This document shows, one piece after another, positions 27,565 through 36,347 of a DNA stretch of 64,000 nucleotides. The number at the start of each line of letters is the position of its first letter. The first letter of the stretch is position 1. This stretch comes from Bombilactobacillus bombi (GTDB taxonomy: Bacteria > Bacillota > Bacilli > Lactobacillales > Lactobacillaceae), in the NCBI RefSeq assembly GCF_964340835.1, contig NZ_OZ204251.1; one strand, written 5' to 3'. The position numbers and the translations under genes are program-made. The notes below the pieces were generated by a model. The model saw only the letters and a program-made list of their open reading frames with translations, ran no database searches and was not told the DNA's origin.

Positions 27565-27570
27565 ATCCTT

Positions 27571-27891
27571 CTAATTTAATGAGTTAATAAATGTTTCAAC
27601 TTCTTGTTTTGTTTTACGATCTTTATTGACAAAGCGGCCAATTTCTTTACCATCAGCAAAAGCAACAAAACTAGGAATTCCCATAATTCCTAATTCTTTA
27701 GCCAAATCCATATATTCATCACGGTCAACTTCAATGAATTGATATTCAGGATATTCAGCTTCAATTTCAGGCATCAGAGGCTCAATAAATTTGCAGTCGG
27801 GGCACCAATCTGCTTCAAAAAACAACATAAACTTACCATTTTTAGTTAATTCTTGAACATTAGTAGTTTGATAATCTGCTAATTTTTTCAT
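27571..27891 (-). CDS. Thioredoxin-family protein (YtpP-like)
   Basis: Cytoplasmic thioredoxin-fold protein of 106 residues. The redox motif is WCPDC at about residues 29-33, preceded by FMLFFEAD, and the cis-proline loop is MGIPSFV. The CPDC active site and the ytpP-ytpR order match the Firmicutes YtpP protein; it is therefore probably not the main thioredoxin. Seven nt separate its stop from ytpR. Confidence 0.9.
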   Translation of the reverse strand: MKKLADYQTTNVQELTKNGKFMLFFEADWCPDCKFIEPLMPEIEAEYPEYQFIEVDRDEYMDLAKELGIMGIPSFVAFADGKEIGRFVNKDRKTKQEVETFINSLN

Positions 27892-28011
27892 AAAATCAAT
27901 CCTTTCCCTTTTCTATATAATACTACGATAAATTAAAAAAATATTGTCAAATGTCTCAACTAAGTATTATATAATGATAAAATAGAAGTATCAAATATAG
28001 GAGGTCTATTT

Positions 28012-28326
28012 ATGAGTTTAAAAGGTATTGCAAAAACAACATTAGTTGCTACCGGAGCACTCGCAGCAATGGGTGCTGGCGCAATGTACTTATTACACGA
28101 AATTGATAGTAAACAAGTTGTTGAACGGATTAAGACAAACCTTGGCGAAGATACAAACATCATTACTACTTGGGTGGAGCCAATGTTTCAAAAAGTTAAT
28201 GTTGATGGTGAAGATGTTTGGGCTTTAGTGGGCGGCGTTACAGCTGTCCAAGATGATGAAGAAGCTCAATATCACTTTATTGCTTCTGCCTTAACCGGAC
28301 AATTGCTCGATATTCAAAGAGTATAA
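28012..28326 (+). CDS. Small membrane-anchored protein, unknown (possibly DUF4651)
   Basis: 104 residues on the plus strand, with a good ribosome-binding site (GGAGG) before ATG 28012. A hydrophobic segment near residues 8-27 (TTLVATGALAAMGAGAMYLL) predicts one membrane anchor; the remaining 75 residues form a small soluble domain with alternating strands (WVEPMFQKVNVDGEDVWALVGG). It is divergent from the thioredoxin-like gene and faces trmB. Relatives in this neighbourhood in lactic acid bacteria are annotated as DUF4651; I cannot confirm that without a search. Confidence 0.65.
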   Translation: MSLKGIAKTTLVATGALAAMGAGAMYLLHEIDSKQVVERIKTNLGEDTNIITTWVEPMFQKVNVDGEDVWALVGGVTAVQDDEEAQYHFIASALTGQLLDIQRV

Positions 28327-28340
28327 TATCAAAACAATAA

Positions 28341-28375
28341 GGGACTGGAATAAAATTTATACCAGTCCCTTTTTA
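28341..28375. terminator. Bidirectional terminator between the 28012 gene and trmB
   Basis: Hairpin with GGGACTGG and CCAGTCCC arms, followed by TTTTTAAT on the plus strand and a shorter TT-rich run on the minus strand. It lies between two convergent genes. Confidence 0.85.
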
Positions 28376-28381
28376 ATAAAA

Positions 28382-29023
28382 TCATTTAAAGTGGGCTGCC
28401 AAAAAATAAATGGGCTGCCCTTTTTTACTAAACTTTTCCTCATACTCAGTAGTAATATTCGCAGCTGCACGCTCACTTTGATGTAAATCTAACAGCACTT
28501 CATCAAACTTCATGCCAAAATTATTACAACTAACTAAAGAATATTCGAATAAACCTTGATTATCTGTTTTAAATTCTATATTTCCTGGTGCTAACAAGAT
28601 ATCTTGATACTGCTCTAAAAAATTAGGCGCAGTTAAGCGGCGCTTGGTATGTCGAGTTTTAGGCCAGGGATCAGAAAAATTCAGATATAATTTAGTGATT
28701 TCTTCTCTAGCAAACAAACTGTTGACATCACGCCCATTGGCTTGCAGCAGTTGGAGATTCGGTAATCGTAATTCTATTTGACGTTTTAGAATCATCCCTA
28801 AAGCTGCTGTTTGCACTTCCATGGCCAAATAATTAATTTGCGGATTTTTTTGAGCTTTCTCAATAATAAACTTTCCTTTACCAGAACCCAATTCTAATTC
28901 TATTGGCTGTACCTGAGCAAACTTAGTTTGCCACTTCCCAGCCATATCTGTGGGATTAACACTAATTAATTCAGGATGTTCTTGAATTAACTGTTCTGCC
29001 CAAGGTTTATTTCTCAAACGCAT
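28382..29023 (-). CDS. trmB: tRNA (guanine-N7-)-methyltransferase
   Basis: SAM-dependent methylation of G46 in the tRNA variable loop. 213 residues. Seen: ELGSGKGKFIIEKA (motif I), LAMEVQTAAL and the signature FSDPWPKTRHTKRRL, and the late TDNQGLFEYSL region. It has a ribosome-binding site (GAGGAA) and follows ecsB by about 10 nt. Confidence 0.96.
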   Translation of the reverse strand: MRLRNKPWAEQLIQEHPELISVNPTDMAGKWQTKFAQVQPIELELGSGKGKFIIEKAQKNPQINYLAMEVQTAALGMILKRQIELRLPNLQLLQANGRDVNSLFAREEITKLYLNFSDPWPKTRHTKRRLTAPNFLEQYQDILLAPGNIEFKTDNQGLFEYSLVSCNNFGMKFDEVLLDLHQSERAAANITTEYEEKFSKKGQPIYFLAAHFK

Positions 29024-29033
29024 AATATATTCC

Positions 29034-30248
29034 TCAATTTTTATTTAATTTTTTTAATTGTCGCGGTAAATATAATTCCACTAAAAATCCAACCATTAGT
29101 AAACTGACAAATAATGGAACTAAAACCTCAATCGCTATTCCATGACATATTACTAAGGCAATTGCCATCAACAACCACTGTAAAGATAAGACCCCAACTA
29201 ACAACTTCTTAAAACTTTGTTGTTTTTGCATTGGCGTTAATGGATAAATTTGCGTCAGGACAATCGCATCATAATTCTTATAAAGTGGTAATAACTGAAA
29301 TTCAACTAAATATAAAAATAAAGCGACAATAATAGTAATTAAAAGATAATTATGAATCGCATAAATCAATAACAAAGCAACAATTGTCAAGCGTAAAAAC
29401 AACCCACTATACTCAGTATTACGAATAAAGCCACGCATGAATAAATATAAGTAAGTGTTTTGTTGTTGTAGAGCAATCGGTTTAAACAACCAATCAAGCC
29501 ATTGACGTCGGGCAATTTTACTAGCAATTCCTGGTACATCAGTAAATAAATTATAGAATCGTTTTAACTGATAAGAACGTCCTTTTTCTTTGGTAATTGC
29601 TAAACTCCAATTGAAAACGCGTGTTTTAAACCATAAATGCCAGCGATATTCACTAACAGCTAGCCAAATAATCGCTAATATTAAAGCTAGCCAACTATTC
29701 AAATAAGTAGAAATTGCTAATACAATCAAGACACCACCAATATTTTCCCCACGTAAATAATTCAGGGTATGATGATTGTATAAAGAACTTAATTGATTAG
29801 TAATTACTGCAACTGCAAGCAATACGCTTGTTAAAGTTAACAAAATTACTTGTGAAATTGTAAAACTGGCTCCTCGAGCTAGAAAAGGCGTTAAAAAAAA
29901 TCCAGTCAACAATAATGAAGCACATGGAAGTAACAAGCTATAATTTCGGGCTGCGGCTAGATAACGCGGCAAAGATTTTTCTTGGGGCAGCAAAAATGTT
30001 GTATCAGCACTTTGTAATAAAGTGACTGGTTGAAATAGCAAAGTGACAATCCCCATAATGATAATAGCAACAGGTTTTGTCCACCAACTATTAGCTGGCA
30101 AAGTATCCAAAGCTTGTGAATACCAAAAACCCACAGCTCCAATCATAAAAATAATGGCAATAATAAAATATTCATTAAATACTAATTTTAAGAATTTGCT
30201 TTGTTCTCGTATATGAGCTATAAATCGCTGTTGCCACAAGGATTTCAT
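29034..30248 (-). CDS. ecsB: ABC transporter permease EcsB
   Basis: Membrane subunit of the Ecs exporter, 404 residues with about ten hydrophobic segments. The N-terminus (WQQRFIAHIREQSKFLKLVFNEY) and the WSLAITKEKGRSYQLKRFYNLFTDVPG cytoplasmic loop are typical of EcsB. Ecs affects regulated intramembrane proteolysis, secretion and competence in Bacillus; its cargo is not firmly known and may be a peptide. The start overlaps the ecsA stop (ATGA). Confidence 0.9.
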   Translation of the reverse strand: MKSLWQQRFIAHIREQSKFLKLVFNEYFIIAIIFMIGAVGFWYSQALDTLPANSWWTKPVAIIIMGIVTLLFQPVTLLQSADTTFLLPQEKSLPRYLAAARNYSLLLPCASLLLTGFFLTPFLARGASFTISQVILLTLTSVLLAVAVITNQLSSLYNHHTLNYLRGENIGGVLIVLAISTYLNSWLALILAIIWLAVSEYRWHLWFKTRVFNWSLAITKEKGRSYQLKRFYNLFTDVPGIASKIARRQWLDWLFKPIALQQQNTYLYLFMRGFIRNTEYSGLFLRLTIVALLLIYAIHNYLLITIIVALFLYLVEFQLLPLYKNYDAIVLTQIYPLTPMQKQQSFKKLLVGVLSLQWLLMAIALVICHGIAIEVLVPLFVSLLMVGFLVELYLPRQLKKLNKN

Positions 30249-30982
30249 GCGTCAGCTTCCTCCTTGGACATTTGGACATATAATTCATCTAAATTAGCCG
30301 CATCCATGCCAAATTCTTGTTGAATCTGAGTTAATGTTCCCTGTGCGCGTACTTGACCGTGATTCAGCAAAACAAAACAATCAGCACTTTGTTCCGCGTT
30401 AGTTAAAATATGTGTTGACATTAAAACAGCTGCCCCGGATTGTTTTTTCTCTTGGACTAAATTCAACAAATCATGTACAGCTAGCGGATCCAATCCTGTA
30501 AAGGGCTCATCAATAATAAATAATTGTGCTTGCGTAATAAAAGCACAAACAATCATGACCTTTTGCTTCATCCCCTTTGAAAAATTGATTGGAAACCAAT
30601 TTAACTTGTTATCTAAGCGGAAAATTTCTAAAAGTTTTTGGGCTTGCTTCCAAGTTGCTGTAGAATCAAGATTATAAGCCATAATCGTCAAATCGATATG
30701 CTCTTTTAAAGTTAATTCTGGATAAAGAACCGGAAGTTCTGGTACATAAGCAATTTTTTGCCGATAAGCTTGTATATCATCTTTTAATGATAAACCATCT
30801 AATGTAATGGTTCCTTGTTGTGGCTGCAACAAACCCATGACATGTTTAATTGTTGTGGACTTACCGGCTCCATTAAGACCAATTAGAGCAACAGTTTGTC
30901 CATTTTCCACGGTAAATGTTTCATTTTTTAAAACTGGGATTCGACCATATCCGCCTGTTAAATTTGTTATTTTTAAAGTCAT
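30245..30982 (-). CDS. ecsA: ABC transporter ATP-binding protein EcsA
   Basis: ATPase subunit for EcsB, 245 residues. Walker A is GLNGAGKSTTIKH, the signature is FSKGMKQK in place of LSGGQ, as is usual for EcsA, Walker B is LFIIDEPFTGLDP, and the H-loop is MSTHIL. It is divergent from the hit operon with about 98 bp between starts, an arrangement conserved across Firmicutes. Confidence 0.94.
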   Translation of the reverse strand: MTLKITNLTGGYGRIPVLKNETFTVENGQTVALIGLNGAGKSTTIKHVMGLLQPQQGTITLDGLSLKDDIQAYRQKIAYVPELPVLYPELTLKEHIDLTIMAYNLDSTATWKQAQKLLEIFRLDNKLNWFPINFSKGMKQKVMIVCAFITQAQLFIIDEPFTGLDPLAVHDLLNLVQEKKQSGAAVLMSTHILTNAEQSADCFVLLNHGQVRAQGTLTQIQQEFGMDAANLDELYVQMSKEEADA

Positions 30983-31080
30983 AAATTTAAACCTACTCTC
31001 TTTAAATCAGCTGTATTTATGATAGCATTAAATATATATAAGATGGAATCTTTTATTCATCAATTAAGGAGGTTTTACTA

Positions 31081-31521
31081 ATGAGTACTACAACAGAAAA
31101 CTGTGTATTTTGCAAAATTATTGCTGGGGAAATCCCCAGTTATACCGTCTATGAAGATGATGTGGTGAAAGCTTTTTTGGATATTTCACAAGTAACACCT
31201 GGTCATGTACTTCTCGTACCTAAAAAACATGTTCAAGATATTTTTGAATATGATGCCTCATATGCTGGAGAAGTTTTTTCCCGGGTACCTCAAGTTGCTC
31301 GTGCTATTAAAGCCGCTAATTCGGATATTCAAGGCATGAACATTAGTATTAACAATGGCAAAATTGCTTATCAATCAGTTTTTCATTCTCATATTCACCT
31401 AGTACCACGTTATACTGATAATGATGGTTTTCAAATGAAGTGGGCTGATAATACTGATAAATATAATCAGCAACAGCTTAACGATATTGCCCAAAAAATT
31501 ATCGAACACATAGGAGAATAA
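31081..31521 (+). CDS. hit: HIT family protein (Hit)
   Basis: Histidine-triad nucleotide hydrolase/transferase acting on purine nucleoside phosphoramidates or related substrates. 146 residues. Seen: zinc-site-like CVFCKIIAGEIP, VTPGHVLLVPKKH, and the triad HSHIHLVPR. A strong ribosome-binding site (AAGGAGG) precedes ATG 31081. First gene of the hit-yhaH-prsA set. Confidence 0.94.
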   Translation: MSTTTENCVFCKIIAGEIPSYTVYEDDVVKAFLDISQVTPGHVLLVPKKHVQDIFEYDASYAGEVFSRVPQVARAIKAANSDIQGMNISINNGKIAYQSVFHSHIHLVPRYTDNDGFQMKWADNTDKYNQQQLNDIAQKIIEHIGE

Positions 31522-31523
31522 TT

Positions 31524-31799
31524 ATGAAAAGTTTATTATCCGGATTTTTAGTTGGGACAGCAGCTGGTTGTTTCAGCAGTTGGCAACGACAACAGCCTCA
31601 AGTTGCTCATCCCAACAGTACAGTAAGCTCTTGGCCTCAGCAGCTTAAAAGCATTACTACTCAATTAAAACAAGATGTGATTCCTACTGTCAAGGAACTT
31701 CAGCAAACTCTTAGTCACAGTGAAACTCAAATTAATGCTGATTTGCAACAAATCATGAATTCTGCCAATGAATTAAAACAAAAATTACCGAAAAATTAG
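31524..31799 (+). CDS. YtxH-like small protein (YhaH position)
   Basis: 91-residue protein 2 nt after hit. A short N-terminal hydrophobic, glycine-rich stretch (SGFLVGTAAGCFSSW) is followed by a long helical part rich in Gln, with coiled-coil-like spacing (SITTQLKQDVIPTVKELQQTL). In Bacillus the same place between hit and prsA is held by yhaH, a YtxH-domain protein. Similarity at sequence level is weak, so the family call rests mainly on position and shape. Function unknown. Confidence 0.7.
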   Translation: MKSLLSGFLVGTAAGCFSSWQRQQPQVAHPNSTVSSWPQQLKSITTQLKQDVIPTVKELQQTLSHSETQINADLQQIMNSANELKQKLPKN

Positions 31800-31850
31800 T
31801 GAAATTTATGTGAAATTAATTTTTTATGGTATTAAAAATATCAAAAATAT

Positions 31851-31886
31851 GTTATCTTGGTAGTTGTTATCTTAACGAGATAAAAC
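31851..31886 (+). promoter_or_regulatory. Repeat and inverted repeat at the prsA promoter
   Basis: GTTATCTT occurs twice, 15 bp apart (31851 and 31866), and the second copy forms an inverted repeat TTATCT-5-AGATAA (31867-31883). Possible promoter elements TTGGTA (31857) and GATAAA (31879) with a 16-bp spacer overlap it. The layout suggests an operator for a regulator of the OmpR or another dimeric family. Function is inferred. Confidence 0.4.
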
Positions 31887-31901
31887 TAGATTGGATGTGT
31901 A

Positions 31902-32831
31902 GTGAAAGTTATGTCAAAGAAATTTAACAAAATAATATTGACAATTGTTGCATTATTGTCAGTATCATTAGTTGCTGGTTGTTCAGGCAACAAAGCTGTT
32001 GTTACTATGAAGGGTGGTAAAATCACTCAAGAACAACTTTACCAAAAGATGAAGAAGTCGCAAGCTGGTCAACAAGCCCTCCAGCAAATGATTATTTCTC
32101 AAGCTTTGAAAGATCAATATGGCAAAAATGTCAGTGATAAAGAAGTCAACAAAGAATATAATCAATATAAAGATAAATACGGTTCTCAATTTGATAGTCT
32201 TTTGCAACAAAATGGTATGGATGCTGCTTCGTTCAAAGACACTATCCGGACCAACTTGTTAACTAAGGTTGCCGTTCGTAAAGAAACTTCTATTTCGAAA
32301 GCTGAATTAAATAAGCAGTGGAAGAAATATACTCCTAAGGTTACCGTTCAGCATATCTTAGTTAAAGATGAAGATACCGCTAAAGATGTTATCAAGCAAT
32401 TAGATGACGGTGGTAATTTTGATAAGTTAGCTAAGAAGTATTCCACTGATACTGGTACCAAGAACAATGGTGGTAAGTTGCCTTCCTTCAACAATAGTGA
32501 TACATCTCTTGATGCAAACTTTAAAAAGGCTGCTTTGAAATTAAAACAAGGTCAATACACTAAAGAACCTGTCAAATCATCTTATGGATATCATATTATT
32601 AAGATGGACAAACGCCCAAGTAAAGGTACTTTAAATAGTCACAAACAAGAATTAGAAAATCAAATTTATGCAGAACGGATGCAAGATTCCGTAACAATGC
32701 AAAAAGTTATTTCTAAAGTTCTGAAACGTTCTGATATTTCGATTAAAGATAACGATATGAAGAACATCTTGGCTGGTTACTTGTCAAATGGCAAAGACAG
32801 CAACAAGAATGCTAAATCATCAAGTAAATAA
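31902..32831 (+). CDS. prsA: Foldase lipoprotein PrsA
   Basis: Peptidyl-prolyl isomerase on the outer face of the membrane that folds secreted proteins. About 309 residues. Seen: a lipoprotein signal peptide with lipobox LVAGC, an N-terminal helical chaperone part, a parvulin domain (VQHILVKDEDTAKDVIK, FDKLAKKYSTD, SSYGYHIIKMDKR) and a basic, Asn/Ser-rich tail. Two starts are possible: GTG 31902 or ATG 31911 (SKKFNKIIL). The AT-rich stretch of about 100 bp ahead of it holds a likely own promoter. Confidence 0.95.
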   Translation: MKVMSKKFNKIILTIVALLSVSLVAGCSGNKAVVTMKGGKITQEQLYQKMKKSQAGQQALQQMIISQALKDQYGKNVSDKEVNKEYNQYKDKYGSQFDSLLQQNGMDAASFKDTIRTNLLTKVAVRKETSISKAELNKQWKKYTPKVTVQHILVKDEDTAKDVIKQLDDGGNFDKLAKKYSTDTGTKNNGGKLPSFNNSDTSLDANFKKAALKLKQGQYTKEPVKSSYGYHIIKMDKRPSKGTLNSHKQELENQIYAERMQDSVTMQKVISKVLKRSDISIKDNDMKNILAGYLSNGKDSNKNAKSSSK

Positions 32832-32842
32832 TAATTGTTTAT

Positions 32843-32874
32843 AAAAAAGCATATTTTAACAATATGCTTTTTTA
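32843..32874. terminator. Bidirectional terminator between prsA and yhaM
   Basis: Hairpin AAGCATATT-5-AATATGCTT flanked by A-run and T-run on both sides; serves both convergent genes. Confidence 0.92.
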
Positions 32875-32888
32875 TTTTGTCTTTTTAT

Positions 32889-33860
32889 TTATTTTTTAAT
32901 ATCATCATTATTTGAAGCAAGAGCATTTGGTACAAAAAACCGCCGATTATCCAAGCCAAAAATTCGTTCCGTAAATTCTCCCGTTGCTACTCGTTTTTCT
33001 GCTTTAGTAATCATTGTAATTGTGGCATCAAGTTCATCTAAGGCATGGAGAATTTCTGCTTCTAACAGTTGCGGCCTTTTAGGTGAACCATACTCATTAA
33101 GTCCATGGTGGGCAATTATCATATGACGTAATAAGACTACCTCTTCATCATTAGAATCAATATTTATTTGTTGACAGGCAGCCACAATTTCCCCATCCAT
33201 AATGACTATGTGACCTAATAAATTGCCTTCTAGTGTATATTGTGTATTTAAAGGACCGCTTAGCTCAATTGTTTTACCTAAGTCATGCAATAATGTTCCA
33301 GCTAGTAATAATGATTGATCGACTTGAGGATACTGTTGACAAACCTTTTGCGCTAAATTAGCAATACTTAGAGTATGATAAGCCAAACCACCAACATAAT
33401 CATGGTGATTGGACTTGGCCGCTGGATATTCAAAAAATTTTTGTTGATACTTTTTAAAGAGAAAGCGCACAATTCGATTCCATTTTGGTTGCGTAATTTG
33501 AAATATTAGTTCATTAATTTGTTCTTGCATTTGCTTTTGACTTAATGGAGCATGTTTTATAAATTGATTCAAAGAATAGGTATTGGCTTCAGCAATTTTC
33601 ATATTAATAATTTTTATTTGTAGAGAACCGTTGTATAATTCGCATTTGCCAGTTAACAAAACAACCTTTCCTGCTACAAAATCCTTAATATCTTGTGCTG
33701 AAGCATCCCAAAATTTTCCCGGTAGTTCGGCAGTATCATCCGCAAAAACGATTGCCAAAAATTTTTTCGAATTACGTGCTGTTCTGACATCTACTTGCTT
33801 AAGTAAAACTGGAAATTCAAAATCATTGCCTGCCTGTAAGTCGGCTAGTTTTTTAAGCAT
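32889..33860 (-). CDS. yhaM: 3'-5' exoribonuclease YhaM
   Basis: Mn2+-dependent 3'-5' exonuclease acting on RNA and DNA. About 323 residues from ATG 33860 (an in-frame GTG at 33869 is an alternative). Seen: N-terminal OB-fold (FADDTAELPGKFWDAS, VVLLTGKCELYNGSLQIKI), then an HD domain with HHDYVGGLAYHTLSIA, LLHDLGKTIEL and HMIIAHHGLNEYGSPKRP. It is the last gene of a yheA-yhaO-yhaN-yhaM cluster, with a start overlapping the yhaN 3' end. Confidence 0.94.
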   Translation of the reverse strand: MLKKLADLQAGNDFEFPVLLKQVDVRTARNSKKFLAIVFADDTAELPGKFWDASAQDIKDFVAGKVVLLTGKCELYNGSLQIKIINMKIAEANTYSLNQFIKHAPLSQKQMQEQINELIFQITQPKWNRIVRFLFKKYQQKFFEYPAAKSNHHDYVGGLAYHTLSIANLAQKVCQQYPQVDQSLLLAGTLLHDLGKTIELSGPLNTQYTLEGNLLGHIVIMDGEIVAACQQINIDSNDEEVVLLRHMIIAHHGLNEYGSPKRPQLLEAEILHALDELDATITMITKAEKRVATGEFTERIFGLDNRRFFVPNALASNNDDIKK

Positions 33861-33865
33861 TATTC

Positions 33866-36346
33866 TCACAGTCCTTTCAAATTTAAAATATGCTTTTGGT
33901 CAAATAAAGTTGTAGCTTGTGTATCAGTGCAAACATATATAATCTGGGTCGTCTTCGCCATTTGTTGAATTATTTCACCAATATTGGTTTTTCGTGTCGG
34001 ATCAAAATCCACAAACGCATCATCAATCAAAATGGGTAAAACTGTCAAATCGGCCATTTCTAAACTAAAAGCCAACGTTAACGCCAAATATAATTGCGCA
34101 GCGGTCCCCCGCGATAATTCATGAACTTCAAAGCGTTCATTCGCAGCACTTAAAACTGTTAAATTATTATTTATAAATTCAATTTGGCGATAATGATTAT
34201 TAGTTAATCGTTGAAAAAAATACTCTGCTTGTTGCATTAATTTAGGAAAACGATTAGCACTTGCTTGATTGAGAGTTTCATTAATCCATTCAGCAGCCAT
34301 TACTTGACTGATCCATTCTGAAAAAGCAGTCGCAATCGCAGTATTATTATACTCAATTGTTTGGATTATCTGCTGATATTGATTATCATCAGCTAGCTGG
34401 TTTTCTTGGGCCATTAGCTGTGCTTGTTGACTTTGAATTTGATTAAAAATTTGCTCTTGGTGTTGTAATTTTTTTTGAGCTTGTTGTAATTTATTATCTA
34501 AATTAGCTTGATTGCCTATAGTCTGCAGCGCTTTTATGATTGGTTTTAAAGTTTCTTGTAAAACTGCTCGGCGTTGCAATTTTTGCTGTTGGTGCTGAGT
34601 ATCTTCTTGTAATTGTTCGAAATCCGCCAAACTAGTGACATGATATTTGGCCAAAATTTTATTCAATTGTTGCTGTTGCTGCTCTTGCTGCAATTTAAGA
34701 GTTGTTATTTGTGGATTAATTTGTTCTAGAGTATTTTGTTGCAGTTGCTGTAATTGTAAGAGATGTTGACCAGTCTGATAAAATTCACTGAAAGTTACTT
34801 GCTTTGAGTGCTTATTAGCATTGTCTAATAACAGCTGCACGCTTTGTTGCCACTGTTGGTAATTTTTTTGATATTGTTCAATTTGAGATTGATTTTTTTG
34901 AATTTGGTTAGTTAGATTAGCTAATTGCCCGATAACTCCTTGAAGAGTTATTACTTCTTGATCGGTAAGATTATCGAGGTGATATTTTTGTTTAAAACTC
35001 TGAATTTTAGTTCTAACTTGCACATTGCTAGAACTAGTAGTGCTCATAGTTAAAAGCCACCAGCCACCACCTAGACTAATTAATAATCCCAAAAGCGCTA
35101 GTAGCAAACTATTCCCAATAACGAGACCGCCTACAGTCACAACAACAGCAATCAAGCCAATTACCATTTTTTTAAGCCCTTGAGTTCCAGCAACTTGTGC
35201 ATCAGTTTGATTAATTAATTTTTGAAATTCTTGTATTTGTTGTCTGGTCAATGGCTGTGCTTCAGCAGTCAACTGGGGATTTTGTTGTAAAAGTTGTGTC
35301 TGTTGTTCGTGTAACTGCTTTTGTTGCGCAACTATCTCAGCTTCTAAGTGCTGTTGCTGAAATCGCAGTTCTTCTTGTTGCTGTTGTAATTGTTCGATTT
35401 TTGGTTGATGTGAAATAAAATAATTAAGTTGAGCGGTTTGTTCTGGACTAAATTGAATATTTTGGCGTTGTTGTTCTAGGTTACCAATATTTTGCTGTTC
35501 CAAGGCTAATTGTTGCTTTAATTCAATATATTTATTCCAATCTTGATTATCTATCTCAGAAGAATCTGTTAAATTAGCAGTTAAATTTTGCAATTCGACA
35601 TAATTAGACCAATTTTTCTGCAAATTTTGCCAATACTGTAATTGCTGCTGGGCAGTTTGTACTTGGGTTTGTACCTCTGAAGCCTGTTGGTTTAACTTTT
35701 GCAACTGAGCTTCCAATGCTTGATATTGTTGGTTTTCGTTGTTGACTTGACTTAAGCGTTGTTGCAAATCATCGGCTTTTTCCAGTAACTGGTTTAATGC
35801 ATACTTTTTACCACGGGGACGATATATTTGATCAGCCTCTTTAATTAACTTTTTTTGCAACTTGAGCCATTCATTCGAACCTACGGCTCCCATTGCTAAT
35901 ATTTGTTCTAATAGTTCATCATCAGAAAGATGATAGATCTGTTCTAAAGCTTTGCGATCCACAAAATTAGTTTTAGCAAATAAGGTATCCGTTACAGGAC
36001 CTAATAATTTTGCATATTCGGCTGGGTCTGTTTCTTGATTATTTTTAAAAATTTTTAACTCTTCATTATTTTTATTTTTTACTCGGCGCACCAGCCAATA
36101 ATTATTGTCATTATCAATTAATTCGATTTCACCGCCATATTTACTACTTTGACGCGGTAGATATTGCCAATACTTTTCTTGACCACGAGCAGAAGCAAAG
36201 CCAAATAAAATTGAACGAATAAAATATAGAATAGTGGTTTTACCAGTTTCATTATCGCCACAAATAACCTGATAATCAGTTTGAAAATTGAACTTGGTAT
36301 CTACCCAACAACCAAATCCATAAATGTTTAATTTTGTAATTCTCAC
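33866..36346 (-). CDS. yhaN: SbcC/Rad50-like AAA ATPase YhaN
   Basis: 826-residue SMC-like ATPase, partner of the YhaO nuclease. Seen: N-terminal Walker A GDNETGKTTILYFI, very long Gln-rich coiled coils on both sides of a central hydrophobic segment (about residues 393-432, enough for two membrane passes), and a C-terminal ABC signature-like HELSRGTAAQLYLAL with Walker B LIDDAFVDFDP. The hydrophobic insertion suggests membrane association, a feature of the Firmicutes YhaN group rather than classical SbcC. It overlaps or abuts yhaO (1 nt apart). Confidence 0.88.
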   Translation of the reverse strand: MRITKLNIYGFGCWVDTKFNFQTDYQVICGDNETGKTTILYFIRSILFGFASARGQEKYWQYLPRQSSKYGGEIELIDNDNNYWLVRRVKNKNNEELKIFKNNQETDPAEYAKLLGPVTDTLFAKTNFVDRKALEQIYHLSDDELLEQILAMGAVGSNEWLKLQKKLIKEADQIYRPRGKKYALNQLLEKADDLQQRLSQVNNENQQYQALEAQLQKLNQQASEVQTQVQTAQQQLQYWQNLQKNWSNYVELQNLTANLTDSSEIDNQDWNKYIELKQQLALEQQNIGNLEQQRQNIQFSPEQTAQLNYFISHQPKIEQLQQQQEELRFQQQHLEAEIVAQQKQLHEQQTQLLQQNPQLTAEAQPLTRQQIQEFQKLINQTDAQVAGTQGLKKMVIGLIAVVVTVGGLVIGNSLLLALLGLLISLGGGWWLLTMSTTSSSNVQVRTKIQSFKQKYHLDNLTDQEVITLQGVIGQLANLTNQIQKNQSQIEQYQKNYQQWQQSVQLLLDNANKHSKQVTFSEFYQTGQHLLQLQQLQQNTLEQINPQITTLKLQQEQQQQQLNKILAKYHVTSLADFEQLQEDTQHQQQKLQRRAVLQETLKPIIKALQTIGNQANLDNKLQQAQKKLQHQEQIFNQIQSQQAQLMAQENQLADDNQYQQIIQTIEYNNTAIATAFSEWISQVMAAEWINETLNQASANRFPKLMQQAEYFFQRLTNNHYRQIEFINNNLTVLSAANERFEVHELSRGTAAQLYLALTLAFSLEMADLTVLPILIDDAFVDFDPTRKTNIGEIIQQMAKTTQIIYVCTDTQATTLFDQKHILNLKGL

Positions 36347-36347
36347 A

